Source: Coxiellaceae bacterium UBA6002
GTDB taxonomy: Bacteria > Pseudomonadota > Gammaproteobacteria > UBA6002
Direction: 5' to 3'
NCBI GenBank assembly: GCA_002429595.1
Contig: DJAM01000154.1
Coordinates: 1-64,000, forward strand
Length of the DNA: 64,000 nt
Shown here: positions 61,599 to 64,000 of the stretch, in pieces
Layout of the letters: every line of letters starts with the position of its first letter
Numbering within the stretch: the stretch's first letter is position 1
Made by a program: the position numbers and the translations under genes
Notes under the pieces: generated by a model
Told to the model about the DNA's origin: nothing
The model's database searches: none
Seen by the model: the letters and a program-made list of their open reading frames with translations, nothing else

Positions 61599-62645
61599 TC
61601 ACCACCTAATTAATCCAGTTTCAAGTTGAGCACCCGGGCCAATTGTGATCATTACTCCATAGTCACCTTCAGAAACTACTTCTTCTTCTAATAAACGTTC
61701 AAAAGAAAATAAAAAAGAAGCAGAAGATACATTTCCATAATCTCTTAAGACAGTAATGGTATGCCGCATATCATGCGCTGAAATGCCTAAATTAATTTGC
61801 ACCGCACTAATTACATTTCTACCTCCACCATGAACAATCCAATGATTAATTTCATTTTGTTTCAAATTATATTTATCTAATAAATTTTGCACCGCTGTTT
61901 GAATATATTGACCTACAACATAAGGATTTGCGTGGTGCAAAAAGAAGCTGAATTTTTTTGAAGATTGATCCCAATCAAAACGCATAGCGTCCATCGCTTC
62001 TGTAATGATAAAACTGGAAAAACCAATCATTTTAGGTCGTAGCAGATCGCTCTTGGTTTGGCCATTTTTAACAACAACTGCCGCTGCCCCATCACCAAAT
62101 AGGCTATTAACAACATAAGTTCGCAATTGTTTATCATTAATGTATATTGCTGAACAGATTTCAACACACAGCAATACAGCATAACGTCCTGGATTGGCGA
62201 GAGACCAGTTATGTACAACGCTTAAACCGTTCAGTCCTGCATTGCAACCCATTCCTACGATATCAACTCGTTGACATTCATTCCGTAACGGTAGATTTTT
62301 GATCAGATGAGCTGAAAGTCCAGGGACTATAAAGCCTGTGCTTGATACCACACATAGAAAATCGACGTCTTCTTTTGTAATGCCACTAGCAGCAAGAGCT
62401 TTATTGATAGCTTCTGCGCCAATTTCTAATGAACCCTGCAGGTGTTTTTTTAATAAATCAGATTGCGATTCATCTTTTATCTGTTCATTTGGCAGATATA
62501 AATGACGTTTATCTATATGAGTGGAATTAAAGAGTGCTTTGATACGACGATCTTTTATCTCAAATAGATTAATTAAATCGTCTTGGCTATAACTTACAGG
62601 CGGAACTGCGGTTCCAACTGAATGAATTTTCACTTCGGTTGTCAT
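61599..62645 (-). CDS. type III polyketide synthase, DpgA-like
   Basis: A 348-residue chalcone/stilbene synthase-fold enzyme. Catalytic Cys134 in VGMGCNAGLNGL, His272 in HWIVHGGGRNVI and Asn305 in RDYGNVSSAS; SLFGDGAAAVV at 181-191 and GPGAQLETGLIRW at the C-terminus are typical. STGFIVPGLSAHLI and the GMGCNAG motif resemble DpgA, which condenses four malonyl-CoA into 3,5-dihydroxyphenylacetyl-CoA. A KAS III function is less likely because the motif around Asn is RDYGN and the protein is paired with a crotonase. A strong GGAGG precedes the ATG. Confidence 0.83.
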   Translation of the reverse strand: MTTEVKIHSVGTAVPPVSYSQDDLINLFEIKDRRIKALFNSTHIDKRHLYLPNEQIKDESQSDLLKKHLQGSLEIGAEAINKALAASGITKEDVDFLCVVSSTGFIVPGLSAHLIKNLPLRNECQRVDIVGMGCNAGLNGLSVVHNWSLANPGRYAVLLCVEICSAIYINDKQLRTYVVNSLFGDGAAAVVVKNGQTKSDLLRPKMIGFSSFIITEAMDAMRFDWDQSSKKFSFFLHHANPYVVGQYIQTAVQNLLDKYNLKQNEINHWIVHGGGRNVISAVQINLGISAHDMRHTITVLRDYGNVSSASFLFSFERLLEEEVVSEGDYGVMITIGPGAQLETGLIRW

Positions 62646-62857
62646 AATCCTCCATTTCTCCTGAAATTACGCATATTTATCTGTTTTATCTGTTGTCTCA
62701 TTTAATAATGATAGTAAATATTACATAGATAGTTAAAATTTCTTACAGAAGAAAGAGCATTGTCTGCTGTCTTTTGAAGACTTTTCCTACGAAATCAGCA
62801 TAATTTTATTATACTTATATAACAGGCCTTACCACTTAGAAAGAAGCGAGGGGGTTT
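62646..62857. other. intergenic region between divergent PKS and CNBD genes
   Basis: 212 bp, AT-rich, with TATA-like words near 62816 and strong ribosome binding sites at each end. No promoter can be picked with confidence. Likely the control region of both units. Confidence 0.4.
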
Positions 62858-63334
62858 ATGCATGAATTAATTAGATCTTTATTGGCGGATGAATCCTTTT
62901 TAACCGATGTAAAAACTAAACTACAAACAATTAAACCGAATAAGAAAATAATTCAACAAGGCGATAGCCACAAATATTTGTATGTTATTGAATCTGGCCA
63001 TGTAAGAATCATTATTAAGGGTCATCTAAATAATGAAGTCGATTTACACCCAGGTATATATGATCTAGGAGCTGGAGAAGTTTTTGGTGAATTTGGATTA
63101 TTTGACGATCAACCAGCCAGCGCAGATGCTTGCGCAGTCACCAAAACAAAGCTTATAGCGATTGAAAAAGAATCGCTTCGAAGATATATGGATAGTCACA
63201 AGGTGAGGGGTTACATTATTTTAACTGAAATGTTCACCAAATTAGTTTGTCAAATACGTCATGCAAATACTACAGTAGTAAACTTATACTGCTGGGGAAT
63301 CAAAAATCATTCCATTGATAAATATTTAAGTTAA
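62858..63334 (+). CDS. second cyclic-nucleotide-binding-domain protein
   Basis: A 158-residue protein: KIIQQGDSHKYLYVIESGHVRIII, then LGAGEVFGEFGLFDDQPASADACAV, a phosphate-binding-cassette-like segment with SADA at the RAA position, and C-terminal helices; no HTH. Related to but clearly different from the one at 60348-60851. GAGGGGG lies five bases before the ATG. Followed after nine bases by the DoxX-like gene. Confidence 0.82.
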   Translation: MHELIRSLLADESFLTDVKTKLQTIKPNKKIIQQGDSHKYLYVIESGHVRIIIKGHLNNEVDLHPGIYDLGAGEVFGEFGLFDDQPASADACAVTKTKLIAIEKESLRRYMDSHKVRGYIILTEMFTKLVCQIRHANTTVVNLYCWGIKNHSIDKYLS

Positions 63335-63343
63335 GGAGTAACT

Positions 63344-63715
63344 ATGACTGATGCATTAGTGCCACTAATTGCAAGATTTTTAATTGGATTTATTTATGTT
63401 TTTGCCGGTGTGAGTAATATTTATTATCACGAAAGATTAATCAACCATATGTCAAATCGAAAGGTCCCCTACAGTCAATATGTTTTTTGGGTTGGGGTTA
63501 TTTTGCAAATAATAGGCGGCCTAGCAGTAATATTAAATATTTTTATTGTTCCAGCCGTGATTCTTTTAATTGCATTTACTCTATGGGCAACTTACATGTT
63601 TCATAATTTTTGGGATATGACTGAAAGCGAGCCCTTTAGGTTAAATACTCTAAAATTTGTTACTAATTTCAGCATGATTGGCGGACTAATGTTAGTGGCC
63701 TACTTTTATGCCTAA
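63344..63715 (+). CDS. DoxX-family membrane protein
   Basis: A 123-residue protein with four hydrophobic segments; RFLIGFIYVFAGVSNIYYHE, VPYSQYVFWVGVILQIIGGLAVIL and the C-terminal NTLKFVTNFSMIGGLMLVA fit DoxX. AAGGAG precedes the ATG. Members are linked to redox or membrane stress functions; the role here is unknown. Ends one base before the convergent aminotransferase. Confidence 0.85.
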   Translation: MTDALVPLIARFLIGFIYVFAGVSNIYYHERLINHMSNRKVPYSQYVFWVGVILQIIGGLAVILNIFIVPAVILLIAFTLWATYMFHNFWDMTESEPFRLNTLKFVTNFSMIGGLMLVAYFYA

Positions 63716-63716
63716 C

Positions 63717-64000
63717 TTACGATTTGTTTGCGCTGTATTTTTTAATGCAGCGCTCTAATCGCTCAACAATCATATCAGCTTCTTCTCGAGTCAAAATGTA
63801 AGGTGGTAACATTCTAATCACATTTTGAGCGGTGACATTAAATAATAACTTTTCTTCCAAACTATATTTTAAAATCTCGCTACAAGGTCCATCTAATTCC
63901 ACTCCAATCATTAACCCTCTACCTCTAACGTCGCGCACCACATCATATTTTGGCAAAACCTCTTGAAGATTTTTTAGCAGATAGGCACCTACTTCGGTGA
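63717..64000 (-). CDS. class III aminotransferase, ArgD-like, C-terminal part (runs off the window)
   Basis: The last 93 residues of a class III PLP aminotransferase; the frame is open to the window edge, so the rest lies beyond 64000. DVRGRGLMIGVELD, NVIRMLPPYILTREEAD and the final helix match acetylornithine/succinylornithine aminotransferases. The lysine and PLP site are outside the window, so the exact substrate cannot be judged. Confidence 0.85.
   Translation of the reverse strand, partial: TEVGAYLLKNLQEVLPKYDVVRDVRGRGLMIGVELDGPCSEILKYSLEEKLLFNVTAQNVIRMLPPYILTREEADMIVERLERCIKKYSANKS

Noticed and set aside
61599..62645. Housekeeping FabH (KAS III)
   Set aside because: The active-site context GMGCNAG, RDYGN and the crotonase partner fit a type III polyketide synthase better.

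Overview
The window is chromosomal DNA of a low-GC gammaproteobacterium, most likely a Legionellales/Coxiella-type organism. Three things suggest this: the block zapA - 6S RNA - ygfA divergent from pepP - ubiH - ubiI, which is a gammaproteobacterial signature; a leucine dehydrogenase gene directly ahead of E1alpha-E1beta-E2 of a 2-oxo acid dehydrogenase, an order I associate with Coxiella and relatives; and ankyrin-repeat proteins, one with an F-box-like N-terminus, of the kind used as effectors by intracellular bacteria. No tRNA, rRNA, CRISPR array, transposase or prophage was seen. The species cannot be fixed from this window alone.

Layout. 1-7.3 kb: a leftward propionate (methylcitrate) block, fadD-like - prpB - prpC - ispG - prpD - PAPS-reductase-like gene, with the isoprenoid gene ispG embedded in it. 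7.4-9.3 kb: minCDE. 9.3-14.3 kb: lipid uptake and catabolism (FadL-family porin, FadE, glycerophosphodiesterase). 14.6-19 kb: leucine dehydrogenase plus branched-chain 2-oxo acid dehydrogenase E1/E2. Together these suggest a cell living on fatty acids, propionyl-CoA and amino acids. 19-25.4 kb: an accessory island with two ankyrin proteins, two unrecognised proteins and UDP-glucose dehydrogenase. 25.6 kb: an AlkA glycosylase carrying half of an AraC-type helix-turn-helix. 26.7-35.5 kb: a six-gene, tightly overlapping glycan operon with three glycosyltransferases, a flippase and two asparagine synthetases. 35.6-45.8 kb: conserved housekeeping genes (ubiquinone hydroxylases, pepP, zapA, 6S RNA, ygfA, EVE protein, rlmL, darP, yggS).

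45.8-49.6 kb holds the most interesting system: a compact leftward operon made of a 77-residue candidate precursor peptide, an ATP-grasp ligase of the graspetide (omega-ester peptide) maturase type, a secreted DUF6624-like protein and an ABC exporter. A hairpin lies between the precursor gene and the ligase gene. A separate accessory stretch at 49.8-60.3 kb carries an FAD oxidoreductase with an odd tail, decayed gene fragments, a methyltransferase, a Cache-domain protein with a palindromic element inside its coding sequence, an XRE-cupin regulator divergent from an AlaX-type editing protein across two palindromic operators, and a four-haem tandem cytochrome c. 60.3-64 kb carries a DpgA-like type III polyketide synthase with a crotonase partner, flanked by two cyclic-nucleotide-binding-domain proteins, a DoxX-like protein and the C-terminus of an ArgD-like aminotransferase that runs off the edge.

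Two families of dispersed palindromes run through the window. Family A is about 73 bp, has ends GTCATTCCCGC...GCGGGAATGAC and a loop containing GGTGCGG. Family B is CCCTCTCCCGC...GCGGGAGAGGG. Most copies are intergenic, two of them between convergent genes, but one family A copy sits inside an open reading frame.
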